Assembly: GCA_964561785.1 (NCBI GenBank)
Contig: CAZLRF010000015.1
Location: 1-64,000 of the forward strand
Direction of reading: 5' to 3'
Source of the DNA: DATBSL01 sp964561785
GTDB lineage: Bacteria > Acidobacteriota > Vicinamibacteria > Fen-336
DNA: 64,000 nucleotides
Each line of letters starts with the position of its first letter. Position 1 is the stretch's first letter. A program made the translations under genes and the position numbers. This document shows, piece by piece, positions 47,881 to 56,768 of this stretch. The notes under the pieces are model-generated. The model was not told where the DNA came from, made no database searches, and saw only the letters and a program-made list of their open reading frames with translations.

Positions 47881-49599
47881 ATGAGCGGGCTTCTCGCCGT
47901 CCTCCTCTGGGTCGCCCTGTGCATCCGCTGGTTCGACGTGGCGGCCCCCTTCCGCCCGGTCGTCCTCGCCGCGGTGCCCCCCGGGGTCCTCCTCGCCGCC
48001 ACGATCGTCCCCGCCGCGCGGTGGCTCCGGGGGCGGCGCCGCGCCCTCGCCGGGGCGGCCCTCGGGGCGGAGTGGCGCTCGCTCCTGCTCGTCCTCGCCC
48101 TCGCCTTCTTCTTCCGCCTGCCCGTGGTCGCCGGGGGAGCGGCCTCGGCGGTCACCCCGGACGGCGCGCTGTCCGGGATCGTGGCCCTGCGCCTCGCGGA
48201 GGGCTCCGAGCGGCTCGTCTTCGTGCCCCAGGTGCCCTACAGCGGCAGCCTCAAGTCGCATCTCGTCGCCGTGCTGATGCTCGCCCTCGATCCGGCTCGC
48301 GCCTTCGCCCTCGGGTCGGTCCTCTTCTACCTCCTCCACGTGGCCGGTCTCCACCGCCTGGCCCTCCTCGTCGCCTCCCCCCGCGCGGCGCTCCTCGCCG
48401 GTCTTTTCGCCGCCTTCAGCCCGGCCTTCGTGACCCGGTACAGCCTCAGCAACGACGGCAACTACGTCGAGGTGCTGGCTCTCGGGACGTGGGCGCTGTG
48501 GCTCGCGGCGCGGGCGGCCCGGGAGGAGGAGCACCGCGCGACGCTCGCCCTCGCCGCGGGCCTTCTCCTCGGCCTCGGCTTCTGGTGCCACATCCTGGCC
48601 GTCGTCCACCTCGCGGCGCTCGCGGCCTTCTTCGCGGTCCTCGCCGCGGCCCCCGGCGGCGGGGCGCGCCGGCGCGCCGGCCCTCTCCTCGCCCTCGGCT
48701 TCGGGGCGGCGGTCGGGTACGTCCCGGGAATCCTCTGGAACGCCGCGAGCGGCTGGCTCTCCTTCCGCTACCTGGTCCCCGGCGAGGCGCGCGCCGGCGA
48801 GACGGGCGCGACGGGCCTCGCGGCGGTCGCGGCCGGTCTCGGCGAGAAGGCGCGGCTCATGGTGGTCGACCACTGGCCCGTCCTGATGGGCTACGACACC
48901 GGCTACCGCCCCGCGATCGACCGCCTGCTGCTCGCCCTGGCCTGGCTCGGCGTCGGGGCGGCCGTCTTCGCGTCGGCGCGGGCCGCCCGCCGGGCCCTGC
49001 GCGAGCGCTCGCTTCCCCTCGCCCTCCTGCTGCTCTTCGCCGCGGCGAACCTCTCGATCGCGCTCCTGGCCCTGCCCCACGTCCCCGGCAACCCGCGCTA
49101 CATCCTCTTCCTGATGTCGGTCCTGCCCGTTCTCCTCGCCGACGCGCTGGGCACGGGGCGGCGCCGCGCCGTCCTCTTCGTCCTGATCGCCACGGGGGCG
49201 GTCGCGTCGTTCGCCCAGGTGCCGCCCACCCTGCGGCAGGACGCGCGGTGGCGGGAGCTGGTCGCCGGGATGGAGGGGGCGGGGGTCCTTCGCTGCTACA
49301 CCGACTTCTTCCTCGCGACGCGGATCAACTTCCTCTCCTCCGAGCGGATCGTCTGCTCGGCGAAGCTCGGGCCCAACACCACCGAGTACTTCTTCGACTA
49401 CCGCATGCGCGTCGAGGAGGCGCGCGAGGCCGCGATCGTCGCGGTCAACCGCACCTCGGCGGCCCGGATCGAGCGGAGGCTCGACGAGCTCGGCGTCGCG
49501 CACGAGCGTCTCGACCTGATGAAGCCCGTGATCCTGCCCCGCTCGCGCAAGGTCGAGCCCGAGGAGCTGTTCCCGGGGCGGGAGTTCCCGATGCGGTGA
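47881..49599 (+). CDS. Polytopic membrane protein, GT-C glycosyltransferase-like
   Basis: A 572-residue protein with about ten hydrophobic segments and a soluble C-terminal tail of roughly 130 residues. The first extracytoplasmic loop holds SAVTPDGALSGIVALRLAEG with an Asp, in the place of the GT-C catalytic acid; LSNDGNYVEVLALGTWALWL and VPGNPRYILFLMSVLPVLLA also fit the GT39-like fold. It is not close to the PMT-like protein at 44756. The substrate is unknown. The tail contains RMRVEEAREAAIVAVNRTSA and may be periplasmic. Confidence 0.7.
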   Translation: MSGLLAVLLWVALCIRWFDVAAPFRPVVLAAVPPGVLLAATIVPAARWLRGRRRALAGAALGAEWRSLLLVLALAFFFRLPVVAGGAASAVTPDGALSGIVALRLAEGSERLVFVPQVPYSGSLKSHLVAVLMLALDPARAFALGSVLFYLLHVAGLHRLALLVASPRAALLAGLFAAFSPAFVTRYSLSNDGNYVEVLALGTWALWLAARAAREEEHRATLALAAGLLLGLGFWCHILAVVHLAALAAFFAVLAAAPGGGARRRAGPLLALGFGAAVGYVPGILWNAASGWLSFRYLVPGEARAGETGATGLAAVAAGLGEKARLMVVDHWPVLMGYDTGYRPAIDRLLLALAWLGVGAAVFASARAARRALRERSLPLALLLLFAAANLSIALLALPHVPGNPRYILFLMSVLPVLLADALGTGRRRAVLFVLIATGAVASFAQVPPTLRQDARWRELVAGMEGAGVLRCYTDFFLATRINFLSSERIVCSAKLGPNTTEYFFDYRMRVEEAREAAIVAVNRTSAARIERRLDELGVAHERLDLMKPVILPRSRKVEPEELFPGREFPMR

Positions 49600-49649
49600 A
49601 GCGGGGGGCGTCCCGGGGAGCCGTCCGGCGCTCCCCGGGACACCGCGCC

Positions 49650-52337
49650 CTACGGCGCAAGCTCGGTGGTGACCACGGCCCCTCCCATCTGGGGCAGGGT
49701 CGCCACCGTCTTGACGACCTTGCGGGAGTCCTTCGCCACCCAGATCGTGGTCGTGCCCGGCTCGCCCTCGGCCGAGGTGATCTCCACCTTCCACGCCTCG
49801 AACGCCCCGGCGGGGACCGTGACCGTCTCCGGGCCCGCGACCTTCGCCTGCTTGAGCTGCACCTTCTGCTGGCGCACGTCGAAGTTGCGGAACGTGGCGG
49901 TGAAGCCGTCGGCGAGGGGCAGGGCGGCGATCGCGTCGTTCCCGCCCGCGCCGTCGGCGAAGAGCTCTCCGCCGAGGTCGACCGACACCGGCTTGGGCTC
50001 GCCGCCCATGGCCACCGTGCCGGTGGCCCGGCCGCCCTCGAAGACGAGCTCGATCGCCGCCGGCCCCTGCTTGATCGACCGCTTCCGGGCGGCGAGCGTC
50101 GCCTTGTCCACGGTCGTGACGTCGACCGCGTCGCCCATCGGCATCTTGGCGGTGGCGGTGACCACGAACGTCGCTCCCCCGTCCTCGATCGTCTGGGCGA
50201 TGGACATGGGGAACGTCTGCCCGCCGGCCTCGATCTTCCCCTGGTAGCTGAGGCGGCCCGGGGTGAGCGAGGCGGCGGTCTTCGGCAGGCCCACCGCGGC
50301 GGGGTCCACCGCCTTCGAGAGCACGACCGTCTTCGGGTCGACGGTGATCTCCGCGAGCCGCTTCACGACCTCCGGCGTCCCGCCCTTCTGGGCCCGGCCG
50401 CCGAGGTGCTTCTCGAAGAAGCCCTCGGTCGCCGCCCACAGGGCCATGCTGTTCACCGGGCGGGCGAAGCCGTGGCCCTCGTCGGGGGCGAGGATGTACT
50501 CGACGGGGAAGCCGCGGTCGCGCAGGGCGATCACGATCTGCTCCGACTCCGCCTTCTTCACCCGCGGGTCGTTGGCACCCTGGGCGACGAGGAGCGGCGT
50601 CCGGATCTTCTGCGCTGACGTGAGGGGCGACTGACGCACGAGCTGCGCCCGTCCCTCGGGCTTCGTGGGGTCGCCCATCCGCTCGTGGAAGACGATCCGG
50701 CCGGCCTCCCAGTAGGGCGGGATCGACTCGAGGAGCGTGATCAGGTTGGAGGGGCCGACGATCGAGACGGCGGCGGCGTAGAGCTCGGGGGTGAACGCCA
50801 CGCCGGCGAGGGTCGCGTAGCCGCCGTAGGAGCCCCCCATGATCCCGACCCGCTTCGGGTCGGCGATGCCCTGGCCCACGAGCCACTTCACGCCCCAGGT
50901 GATGTCGTCCTGCATCTTGTCGCCCCACTGCCGGTTGCCGGCGTTGAGGAACGTCTTGCCGTAGCCGGTCGAGCCGCGGAAGTTCGGCTGCAGGACGGCG
51001 TAGCCGCGGTTGGCGAGGAACTGTGCGAGGTTGTCGAAGCCCCAGCCGTCGCGGGCCCACGGCCCCCCGTGGGGGAGCACGATCGCCGGGAGACTCTTCG
51101 CCGGCACGCCGCGGGGCAGGGTGAGGAACGCCGGGATCTCGAGGCCGTCCGACGACGGGTAGCGCACCGCCTTCATCTCGGCCATGTGCTCGCGCGGGAT
51201 CCGCTCGCGCACCTTGTACTGGAGGGTGAGCTGCTTCGTCGAACGGTCGAAGAGGTGGCGCTCGCCGGGGTCCGTGTCGCTCGACGCCGTGATCAGCCAC
51301 ATCCGGTCGTCGGCGGTCGACGAGCCGGGCTCGACGTCCTTACCGGGGAACCTGGACTGGAGCAGCTTGTAGTCGGCCTCCCAGGCCTTGTCCCGGAAGT
51401 AGACGCGTACCCGGTCGTCCTCGTAGCGGGTCGCCACCAGCTCGTCGGTGGCCTCGGCGAAGACGGCGCCCCCGAAGTCGACGCGGTTCATCGGGTCGGA
51501 CTCGACGAGCTCCTCCTTGCCGGTCGCGGGGTCGAAGAGCACGAGGCGGGTGAGGTCGGCGTCACCCTTGTTCGTCTGCATGTAGACGCGCTTGCCGTCC
51601 TTGTGGAAGCGCTCGGGTCCGCAGGTCTCGAACACGCTGCAGGAGTAGACGAGCCTGAAGCCGTCCGGCAGCACCTCGAGGACCTCGGTGTCGCCCTTGT
51701 CGGTCGTGCGCAGCGCCATCCGCAGGCGTCCCTCGAGGTCGAACACCCAGCCCGCGATGCGGTCGGTGTTCTTCCGCACGAGCTCGCGCTTGCCGGTGGA
51801 GATCTGCACCTCGTACACGTCGTGCCACGCCGGGTCGCGGTCGTTGAGGCCGACGAAGATCGTGTCGGGCGACGTCTTCGGGACGTCGTAGATGAACGCC
51901 CGCGCTCCCTTGGCGTCGGTGAGGTTGCGCGAGGGGGGCACGTCCTGCCCCTCGGCCTTCGCGCCGGCGGGGTCGACGGCCCACACGTTGAAGTTCTCGT
52001 CCCCGTCGTTGTCTTTCACGTAGAGGAGGAGCCGGCTGTCCCGGGTCCAGAAGAAGCCGGGGATGGGCCGCTTCGTCTCGGCGGTCACGCGGCGGGCGGC
52101 CTCGAAGGGCTCGCCCGTCTTCTTGACCCAGAGGTTGCGGGTGTCGCTCCACGGCTTGAGGAAGGCGACGTACCGGCCGTCGGGGGAGAGCTGCGCCCCG
52201 GAGATCTCGGGGTTGCCGAAGTAGAGCTCGCGGTCGAGCAGCGGCGGGAGCCCGGCCTCGGCCGCCGCGGCGCCTGCCGCGAGGCCCAGGACGAGGGCGA
52301 GGGACGCCCAGGGGGCGAACCGGACGAGTCGGGTCAT
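49650..52337 (-). CDS. S9 family prolyl-oligopeptidase-type peptidase with C-terminal DUF3108-like extension
   Basis: An 895-residue exported peptidase. Signal peptide ending GAAAA. Beta-propeller (GAQLSPDGRYVAFLKPWSD, PGFFWTRDSRLLLYV). The catalytic domain has LPAIVLPHGGPWARDGWGFD, FLANRGYAVLQPNFRGSTGY, nucleophile elbow MGGSYGGYATL (GxSxGG), Asp in VAQGANDPRV and His in PDEGHGFARP. About 220 further residues form a separate beta-rich domain: PGRLSYQGKIEAGGQTFPMS to VPAGAFEAWKVEITSAEGEP and TTIWVAKDSRKVVKTVATLP, which resembles DUF3108. That extension is not part of usual S9 peptidases. GGAGG precedes the ATG. Confidence 0.88.
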   Translation of the reverse strand: MTRLVRFAPWASLALVLGLAAGAAAAEAGLPPLLDRELYFGNPEISGAQLSPDGRYVAFLKPWSDTRNLWVKKTGEPFEAARRVTAETKRPIPGFFWTRDSRLLLYVKDNDGDENFNVWAVDPAGAKAEGQDVPPSRNLTDAKGARAFIYDVPKTSPDTIFVGLNDRDPAWHDVYEVQISTGKRELVRKNTDRIAGWVFDLEGRLRMALRTTDKGDTEVLEVLPDGFRLVYSCSVFETCGPERFHKDGKRVYMQTNKGDADLTRLVLFDPATGKEELVESDPMNRVDFGGAVFAEATDELVATRYEDDRVRVYFRDKAWEADYKLLQSRFPGKDVEPGSSTADDRMWLITASSDTDPGERHLFDRSTKQLTLQYKVRERIPREHMAEMKAVRYPSSDGLEIPAFLTLPRGVPAKSLPAIVLPHGGPWARDGWGFDNLAQFLANRGYAVLQPNFRGSTGYGKTFLNAGNRQWGDKMQDDITWGVKWLVGQGIADPKRVGIMGGSYGGYATLAGVAFTPELYAAAVSIVGPSNLITLLESIPPYWEAGRIVFHERMGDPTKPEGRAQLVRQSPLTSAQKIRTPLLVAQGANDPRVKKAESEQIVIALRDRGFPVEYILAPDEGHGFARPVNSMALWAATEGFFEKHLGGRAQKGGTPEVVKRLAEITVDPKTVVLSKAVDPAAVGLPKTAASLTPGRLSYQGKIEAGGQTFPMSIAQTIEDGGATFVVTATAKMPMGDAVDVTTVDKATLAARKRSIKQGPAAIELVFEGGRATGTVAMGGEPKPVSVDLGGELFADGAGGNDAIAALPLADGFTATFRNFDVRQQKVQLKQAKVAGPETVTVPAGAFEAWKVEITSAEGEPGTTTIWVAKDSRKVVKTVATLPQMGGAVVTTELAP

Positions 52338-52406
52338 CGGGTCGAAGCCTCCGTGCTGAAGGGGATGGGGGGAACGCCGGCGGGATGAGCCAGGGGGCAC
52401 CACCAC

Positions 52407-52482
52407 AGGATACGGCACGCGGGCGGGCGGGGTTCCCTCCGTCGCGTCGCGCCTCCTCGTCGGGGTCCCGGTGTGATACGGT
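52407..52482. promoter_or_regulatory. Divergent -10 elements for the S9 peptidase and lactonase-like genes
   Basis: On the - strand TATCCT (52412-52407) is a possible -10 for the S9 peptidase, 69 bases before its ATG. On the + strand TGATACGGT (extended -10, hexamer TACGGT at 52477-52482) lies 26 bases before the ATG at 52509. The bases around the latter include an in-frame GTG that could be mistaken for a start. Confidence 0.4.
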
Positions 52483-52508
52483 TCGCCCGCGCAGGCGGGA
52501 GGCCCGCG

Positions 52509-54386
52509 ATGACGGCAGACAGGGACGACACCGCGCCGGTCCACGCCGCCCCCGACCTCGCCGTCCCCCTGCGGGCCGGTCCCCTCCGGCTGACCTTCGA
52601 CCGCGGCGGCCTGCGGTGGATCCGGCTCGGCCAGCGCGAGGTCGTGCGCGGGATCTACGTCGCCGTCCGGGAGCCGGGCTGGGCCACCGTCCCCGCCGTG
52701 CTCGAAGACCTCGAGATCGAGGCCGAGCCCGAGTCGTTCCGCGTCCGCTTCCGCGCACGGCACCGGCGGGGCGCCGTCCGTTTCGACTGGGAGGGCCGGA
52801 TCGAGGGCTTCGCCGACGGCCGCATCGTGTTCCGGATGGACGGGGTGGCCGAAGCGACGTTCCTCCGCAACCGCATCGGCTTCTGCGTCCTGCACCCGGC
52901 CGAGGAGTGCGCCGGGCGGGAGTGCATCGTGGAGACGACGGACGGCGACCGGCTCGAGCAGTCCTTCCCCTCCCTGGTCGCGCCCCACCAGCCCTTCCGC
53001 AGCGTGCGCGCGATCCTCCACGAGGTGACGCCGGGCGTCGAGGTCGAGGTGAGGATGGAGGGCGAGACGTTCGAGACCGAGGACCAGAGAAACTGGTCGG
53101 ACGCCTCGTTCAAGACCTACGGCACGCCCCTGCACCTGCCGATCCCGGTCGAGGTGGTCGAGGGGACGCGGATCTCGCAGAGCGTCACGGTCTCGATCTT
53201 CGGCATCACCGCCGAGCCCGTGCGCGAGGCGGCGGCGACGGTGCCGGGGTCGCAGCCGAAGAGGCGCAACAGCACCGAGCCGGTGGTGGTGACGGTCGAC
53301 GCGTCGCGCCGCTCGAAGCTCCCGGCGATCGGCCTCGGCGGCGGCCACCTCGTGGCGCTCTCCGCGCAGGACGCCCTTCTCCTGCGCCCGATCCGGCCGG
53401 CCCACCTGCGGGCCGACCTGCGCCTGGAGGAGGGAGGGTGGGAGGCCGCGCTCGACCGCGCGGCGGCGAACGCCCGCCTCCTCGGCGTCCCGCTCGAGCT
53501 CGCCCTCTTCCTCCCCGAGGACTCCCGCGAGGCGCTCCTGGCCCTCGCCGAGCGCGCCGCGTCGCTCCGCGTGCCGGTGGCGGCGTGGCTCGTCTACCGC
53601 GCGTCGGACGGCACCACCGGCGAGGGGGACGTCTCCCGCGCGCGCCGGGCCCTCGCCGACGTCTGCGCGGGGGCGCTGTTCGCCGGGGGCAGCGACGCCC
53701 ACTTCGCCGAGCTCAACCGACGGCGGGTCGCCGCCCGCGGGGCCGACCGCCTGGCGATCGCCGTCCACCCGCAGGTCCACGCGTTCGACGACGCGACGCT
53801 CTTCGAGAACACGGGAAGCCTGCGCGCAGTGGCGGAGACGATCCGGAGCTTCGCCGGCGCCACGTCGCTCGCCGCCTCCCCGGTGACCCTGCGGCCGCGG
53901 ACGGACCCGCGGCCCCCGGCCTCGCGCGTGGAGGGGGAGCCGCCGTTCACGGACGACCCGCGGCAGCGGACGCCCCTCGCCGCGGCGTGGGCGCTCGCCT
54001 TCCTCGGCGCCGCCGCCGACGCGGGCTTCGCGAGCCTCACGTTCTTCGAGCTCCTCGGCCCCCGCGGCCTGGCCGACGCGGGCGTGGCCTTCCCGGTCCT
54101 CCACGCGCTTTCGGACGTGGCCGCGGTCCGCGCGGCCGAGGCTGTCGCGGCCCGCTCCCGGCGCCCGGAGCGCGTGCGGGCGTTCGCCCTCGGGGCGGGG
54201 AGCGCCGCCCGCGTGTTCCTCGCCAACGTCACGGCCGACACCCACCCGGTCCGCCTCGACGGCCTCGTCGGACCGCTGCGGCGGGCGTCGCTCGGCGCGC
54301 CGGGGCCGGGCGAGCCGGTCGAAGGCGCGATCGAGCTGCGGCCCCACGAGATCGCGTGCGTCGACGCGGGCCCGGCCGGCCCCTGA
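52509..54386 (+). CDS. D-apionate lactonase-like protein
   Basis: A 625-residue protein resembling the D-apionate lactonase (ApnL) family of D-apiose catabolism. The N-terminal beta domain shows DRGGLRWIRLGQREVVRGIY then VAVREPGWATVP, a family hallmark; RNWSDASFKTYGTPL is also typical. The middle TIM-barrel-like part (LRADLRLEEGGWEAALDRAA, AIAVHPQVHAFDDATLFEN) is followed by a C-terminal beta domain ending LRPHEIACVD. No other apiose genes are nearby, so the substrate is uncertain. It has no signal peptide. I chose the ATG at 52509 over an upstream GTG that is part of the promoter. Confidence 0.65.
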   Translation: MTADRDDTAPVHAAPDLAVPLRAGPLRLTFDRGGLRWIRLGQREVVRGIYVAVREPGWATVPAVLEDLEIEAEPESFRVRFRARHRRGAVRFDWEGRIEGFADGRIVFRMDGVAEATFLRNRIGFCVLHPAEECAGRECIVETTDGDRLEQSFPSLVAPHQPFRSVRAILHEVTPGVEVEVRMEGETFETEDQRNWSDASFKTYGTPLHLPIPVEVVEGTRISQSVTVSIFGITAEPVREAAATVPGSQPKRRNSTEPVVVTVDASRRSKLPAIGLGGGHLVALSAQDALLLRPIRPAHLRADLRLEEGGWEAALDRAAANARLLGVPLELALFLPEDSREALLALAERAASLRVPVAAWLVYRASDGTTGEGDVSRARRALADVCAGALFAGGSDAHFAELNRRRVAARGADRLAIAVHPQVHAFDDATLFENTGSLRAVAETIRSFAGATSLAASPVTLRPRTDPRPPASRVEGEPPFTDDPRQRTPLAAAWALAFLGAAADAGFASLTFFELLGPRGLADAGVAFPVLHALSDVAAVRAAEAVAARSRRPERVRAFALGAGSAARVFLANVTADTHPVRLDGLVGPLRRASLGAPGPGEPVEGAIELRPHEIACVDAGPAGP

Positions 54387-54405
54387 GACGGGCGCGCTCC
54401 GCGCT

Positions 54406-55698
54406 TCAGTCCCGCAGGTAGCCCCAGGAGTGGAGCCGGTCCGAGTCCTCCTCGGACCACCGGTCGCCCACGTCCTCGCGGTAGTACATGTTGGGGATCA
54501 TGACGTTGCGCACGCGGTTGTAGGCCTGGCGCTGGGCCTGCTTCATCGTCGACCCGGTGCCGCAGACGATGAGCACGACCCCCGAGGTGCCGGTCACCAG
54601 CCACTCGCCGTTCACGGTGCGCACGTCCTCGATGTGGTAGCCGTCGCGGCTCGGGCCCTTGAAGAGGATCACCGCGTCCTTCGAGCTGCTCTCGAAGGTC
54701 TGCCGGTCCTTGAACGGGAAGGGTGGCACCACGATGCGGACGCCGACCTGGAAGCCGCTGCGCGCCCGTATCTTCGTGATCGAGCCCTCGGCCAGCCTCG
54801 CGAGGAGCTCCCCGATCGGAGTCAGCAGCCCTTCCTGCTGGATGCTGATCGTGGGGTAGCCGAACCGCGAGGTGAACTCGAGAGGGTAGATCCCGTTGTT
54901 GTTCACGATGCAGTTCACGTCGATGTATCCGACGTAGCCCTCCTCGCGCAGCTTCGGCTCCATCGGCTTGAGGGTCGCGTTGAAGATCCGGTTGGGCTCG
55001 CTCCAGAACATGGCGGTCCCCATCTCGCCCGTCGAGGGGCCGATGTCGCCCGGGAAGAGCTTCTTGTGCTCGAAGTTCACGCAGATCGGGGTGACGAACT
55101 CCCTCCCGTTGAAGAAGCCGCCGGTCGCCACCTCGACGCCCATGATGCGGCGCTGGAGCTGGAAGTCCTTGATCTTGTCCGACCAGGCCCGCTTGTAGTC
55201 CTCGAGCACCTCGACCACGTCCCGGCCGTCCTCCTCCTCGCCCACGTACAGCAGCCGCTTGTAGTTCTGGGCCTCGCCGCTCGGCTTGATGACGTAGCGG
55301 TTGGGGTTCCTCCGCACGTACGCGATCGCCTCGTCGAACGAGGTGAAGTTCTCCTGGGGGATGATGGCGACTCCGGCCGCGCGGAGCTCCTGCTGGCCGA
55401 AGGCCCGGTCGTCCTCCAGCCGGTCCGTGTAGGGCGTTCCCCCGACGACCTTCTTCCCCGCCCGGCGAAGCTCCTGCGCCCAGGCGCCCATGCCCAGCAC
55501 GTCGTCGAAGACGACCACGTCGGCCCAGTCGACCTCCCGGCGCCAGTCGTCGCACTTCGGGACGAAGCCGTCGGCGATGCCGCGCTCCTCCTCGTCCTGG
55601 ATCCACAGGCGCGCGTCGTGGCCTTCCTTGACCACCTGCCACGCGATGTCGGCGATGAGGCCGTCGAAGGAGACGAAGAGGAACCGGGAGCCGGGCAC
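54406..55698 (-). CDS. PurD-like ATP-grasp protein (second phosphoribosylamine-glycine ligase homologue)
   Basis: A 430-residue ATP-grasp protein often annotated as phosphoribosylamine-glycine ligase but clearly different from purD here. Seen: LFVSFDGLIADIAWQVVKEG, ADVVVFDDVLGMGAWAQELR, GTPYTDRLEDDRAFGQQELR, RYVIKPSGEAQNYKRLLYVG, FPGDIGPSTGEMGTAMFW and IYPLEFTSRFGYPTISIQQE. PurD-like landmarks (GPSTGEMGT for GPNTGGMGT) are kept but the glycine-binding surroundings differ. The GTG start follows GGAGGTGCC. Function unknown: GAR synthetase isozyme or another amine-carboxylate ligase. Confidence 0.75.
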   Translation of the reverse strand: MPGSRFLFVSFDGLIADIAWQVVKEGHDARLWIQDEEERGIADGFVPKCDDWRREVDWADVVVFDDVLGMGAWAQELRRAGKKVVGGTPYTDRLEDDRAFGQQELRAAGVAIIPQENFTSFDEAIAYVRRNPNRYVIKPSGEAQNYKRLLYVGEEEDGRDVVEVLEDYKRAWSDKIKDFQLQRRIMGVEVATGGFFNGREFVTPICVNFEHKKLFPGDIGPSTGEMGTAMFWSEPNRIFNATLKPMEPKLREEGYVGYIDVNCIVNNNGIYPLEFTSRFGYPTISIQQEGLLTPIGELLARLAEGSITKIRARSGFQVGVRIVVPPFPFKDRQTFESSSKDAVILFKGPSRDGYHIEDVRTVNGEWLVTGTSGVVLIVCGTGSTMKQAQRQAYNRVRNVMIPNMYYREDVGDRWSEEDSDRLHSWGYLRD

Positions 55699-55723
55699 GG
55701 AGGCACCTCCTGGCGAGCGCCCG

Positions 55724-55733
55724 ATTCTAGCAG
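55724..55733 (-). promoter_or_regulatory. Extended -10 CTGCTAGAAT of the PurD-like gene
   Basis: On the - strand CTGCTAGAAT (hexamer TAGAAT) lies 25 bases before the GTG start at 55698, in the 48-base gap after rsmI. It is one more member of the recurrent TGCTAnnnT motif. Confidence 0.45.
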
Positions 55734-55746
55734 GGGGGCGTGGCCC

Positions 55747-56601
55747 TCACTCCCGGTGCGCCTCCGCCTCCTGGACGAGGCGGTAGACCTCGCGGGCGGG
55801 GAGGCCCAGGCGCCGCGCCGCCTCCTTCACGGCCTCGCGGCGGGTACGGCCCGAGGCGGCGATCGCGCGGTAGACGGCGACCGGATCCGCCCCGGCCGGC
55901 GGCGGCGCCTCGCCCGCCCCCGCCACGACGAGCACGATCTCGCCCCTGACCGCCTCGCGCGCCGCGAGGGCGTCGCGCAGCGCCGACAGGGACGCCCTCA
56001 GGTACTCCTCGTGGACCTTCGTGGCCTCGCGCGCGAGGAACGCCTCGCGGTCGCCGAGCGACTCCCGCATGTCGGCGAGGGCGTCCACGACGCGCAGGGG
56101 AGACTCGTAGAAGACGAGCGTCGCCCGAACCGGTGCGAGCTCCGCGAGCGCGCGGCGCCGAGCGCCCGCCTTCGCGGGCAGGAAGCCGGCGAAGAGGAAC
56201 CGGTCGGTGGGCAGGCCCGACACGGAGAGGGCGGCGATGGCGGCGCAGGCGCCGGGCACCGGCACCACCGGCAGCCCCTCCGCGCGCGCGTCGCGGACGA
56301 GGCGGAAGCCCGGGTCCGAGATGCCCGGCGTTCCCGCGTCCGAGACGAGCGCGACGTCGTGCCCGTCGCGCAGGGCCCGGAGCACGCGCTCGCCCTTCCA
56401 GCGCTCGTTGTGCTCGAAGAACGAGGTGGTCGGGGTGGCGATGCCGTGCGCGCGGAGCAAAGGCGCCGTCCGGCGGGTGTCCTCGCAGGCCACGAGCGCC
56501 GCCTCGCGCAGCACGCGCACGGCGCGGGCCGTGACGTCCCCCATGTGGCCGATCGGGGTCGCGACCACGTAGAGCGTGCCGGGACCGGGTGGGTCTTCCA
56601 T
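55747..56601 (-). CDS. rsmI: 16S rRNA (cytidine-1402-2'-O)-methyltransferase
   Basis: A 284-residue SAM-dependent tetrapyrrole-methylase-fold enzyme. RsmI hallmarks: GTLYVVATPIGHMGDVTARA, VACEDTRRTAPLLRAHGI, ALVSDAGTPGISDPGFRLV, PVPGACAAIAALSVSGLP and LVFYESPLRVVDAL. The C-terminal helical extension (SGRTRREAVKEAARRLGLPA) is a helix-turn-helix-like tail common in RsmI. AAGGAG precedes the ATG. It is divergent from rpsU. Confidence 0.96.
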   Translation of the reverse strand: MEDPPGPGTLYVVATPIGHMGDVTARAVRVLREAALVACEDTRRTAPLLRAHGIATPTTSFFEHNERWKGERVLRALRDGHDVALVSDAGTPGISDPGFRLVRDARAEGLPVVPVPGACAAIAALSVSGLPTDRFLFAGFLPAKAGARRRALAELAPVRATLVFYESPLRVVDALADMRESLGDREAFLAREATKVHEEYLRASLSALRDALAAREAVRGEIVLVVAGAGEAPPPAGADPVAVYRAIAASGRTRREAVKEAARRLGLPAREVYRLVQEAEAHRE

Positions 56602-56629
56602 CTAACTCCTTGTCTCGTCGCGAGATCGC

Positions 56630-56658
56630 TTGACAGCGCCCCGCGCGTGGCCTAGCAT
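56630..56658 (+). promoter_or_regulatory. Strong promoter TTGACA-17-TAGCAT of rpsU
   Basis: A consensus TTGACA (56630-56635) is followed after exactly 17 bp by TAGCAT (56653-56658). It is the best promoter in the window, apt for a ribosomal-protein gene. Transcription would give a leader of about 100 bases. Confidence 0.8.
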
Positions 56659-56661
56659 CGA

Positions 56662-56737
56662 GTGTTCGAGCCGGGGGGAGAAGAACACAAGGTCGCCTCC
56701 CCGCGCAAGGAACGAGCCTCGATCCCCGGGAAGGGGA
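56662..56737 (+). promoter_or_regulatory. Structured 5' leader of rpsU
   Basis: The leader can form two hairpins: GTGTTC (56662-56667) with GAACAC (56683-56688), and TCCCC (56723-56727) with GGGGA (56733-56737). No known ribosomal-protein leader family is recognised, so a regulatory role is only a possibility. Confidence 0.35.
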
Positions 56738-56768
56738 AATCCGCGGCGGTCAGGGGGTGTTTGGGAAG

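Noticed and set aside
49650..54347. A continuous open frame of about 1565 codons on the - strand, apparently one giant protein
   Set aside because: Only the part from ATG 52337 to 49650 is protein-like (S9 peptidase). The rest is antisense to the lactonase-like gene, whose + strand frame has the conserved motifs. Long antisense frames are expected in such GC-rich DNA.
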